Assembly (NCBI GenBank): GCA_032191485.1
Contig: JAVDOI010000008.1
Coordinates: 17,334,674-17,398,673 of the forward strand
Direction: 5' to 3'
DNA length: 64,000 nucleotides
Source of the DNA: Leptoclinus maculatus
Taxonomy: Eukaryota; Chordata; Actinopteri; Perciformes; Stichaeidae
Under the pieces are notes generated by a model. That model searched no databases. It was not told the origin of the DNA and saw nothing but the letters and a program-made list of their open reading frames with translations. Positions 62,961 to 64,000 of this stretch are shown here, piece after piece (positions within the stretch are counted from its first letter, which is position 1; each line of letters opens with the position of its first letter). The translations under genes and the position numbers were made by a program.

Positions 62961-64000
62961 ACGAGTGAGAGACATGTGTTGACCACATTTATGGACCCAT
63001 AATCTAGTAAACTTTTATGTGCAAGTTTTGATTTTAAAGTAAATGTGAGAGAGAGAGATAGAGCAAGACCTGCAGCACTGTAACTAACATTAAGTCTGAA
63101 GAATAAAACTTCTAAAACTTTCCACGAAATGTGTCTGTTTGAGTTAATAGAGTAAGATTTTAGAGAATTGAAATGTCTTGAGAGGGAAAGATACACCCCC
63201 TTATCTATTTCCTATTCAAACTCTTGGCAATAAATTGTATAATGAAAGAAAAAAGAAAACATATTTCCCAAAACTATTCCTGTGAAGCAGAAGTATCTAT
63301 TTCCTCAATCATCTTTCACATCTGTCTCCCAGTTAGCTTGTTTAATTCAAAGATCTAATTCATTTTCATGTCATCTAGTCTGATTCATGTTCACAGATTA
63401 GAATGAGCTGCTATGGCATTTAAAAGGCACTGGCACTCTGCTGTGAATTACTCCTAAAATGTCCACCAGCCAAGCATTTCCTCACTACATGGAATCGAGA
63501 CAAAAAGTCTCTATTATGGTCATTTTATTGCAGCCACAATCTGTTAACTGGTTGTTTAATCAAATTTGAGTCCGCTTTTGGTCAATGTTTGTATAAGCGG
63601 TTTTCTTATTGTGTCATCTCCACAAACTGGTAATTAGGCTGTGTGTAAAATATGCAGGCAAACAACATACACAGTGTTTTCTTTATTTTTGTCTTTTTGT
63701 CATTCTTAGAATAGGTATATATCGTTAAAAAAAACACATACCACTATATTTCTGAAGATGTTTCATTACGTATATGAATCATTAGTTTAATTCAGTTTCC
63801 TAAATGAATTCCTTAACACATAACTTATAATACATACACATAACAAGCATACACTTTCTGTTCCTGGCTGCTCCTTTCAGTGTGTATTTAAACAACACTG
63901 CTCTGCCATGATTGCCTAATGGTGATGAATTTGTGCAATCACACACAACAAGGTCCTCAGAGGATTGACCTTCACTACCAACAATACAGGGACTCACACT
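62961..64000. other. Intergenic, nothing recognised
   Basis: AT-rich sequence. The part at 63,300-63,560 has an even, repeat-free look compatible with a conserved non-coding element, but I cannot test this. No gene was found to the window end. Confidence 0.5.

Noticed and set aside
63300..63560. Conserved enhancer
   Set aside because: The sequence looks unique and evenly composed, but without a cross-species alignment there is no direct support.

Overview
The window looks like a teleost (ray-finned) fish nuclear chromosome. The evidence is two intron-containing vertebrate genes with fish-like divergence, small introns, very long (CA)n/(GT)n microsatellites, and fish-type repeats (L2-like and RTE-like LINEs, small hAT derivatives with 8-bp target duplications). 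I see no bacterial, organellar or viral genes. A percomorph fish is plausible, but the sequence alone cannot settle the species.

Layout. (1) 1-6.2 kb, plus strand: a complete derl1 gene (Derlin-1, ER-associated degradation), eight coding exons, 260 residues, with a TGACGTGG (XBP1/UPRE-type) site about 130 bp before the start codon. (2) 6.2-9.2 kb: the shared 3' region of two convergent genes. (3) 9.17-33.85 kb, minus strand: a complete zhx2-like gene (zinc fingers and homeoboxes). It has ten coding exons (869 residues), a 5' leader continued in the first coding exon, a 16.4-kb first intron, and an inferred non-coding first exon in a CpG island at about 33.4-33.85 kb. (4) 33.85-64 kb: no host gene recognised. 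This stretch holds microsatellites, a 15-bp minisatellite and transposable elements: two LINE pieces at 36.6-38.9 kb, a 1,075-bp hAT relic at 43.2 kb, an L2-like LINE 3' end at 56.5 kb, an RTE-like LINE at 58.4-62.4 kb that was split by a 1,069-bp hAT insertion, and a probable Harbinger relic beside it.

The tail-to-tail derl1/zhx2 pair matches the human DERL1/ZHX2 neighbourhood on chromosome 8q24, so it is probably conserved synteny; the gene-poor flank beyond zhx2 also fits, because a large gap separates HAS2 and ZHX2 in human. The two genes are neighbours rather than a pathway: Derlin-1 acts in ER protein quality control, and Zhx2 is a nuclear transcriptional regulator.

I did not find a convincing new biological system. 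The points most worth a second look are the fragmentation of the zhx2 coding region into ten exons (mammalian ZHX genes carry it in one), the UPRE in the derl1 promoter, the frame-preserving nested hAT-in-LINE insertion, two full RFX X-box matches in the zhx2 leader intron, and an unexplained basic ORF at 17.96 kb.
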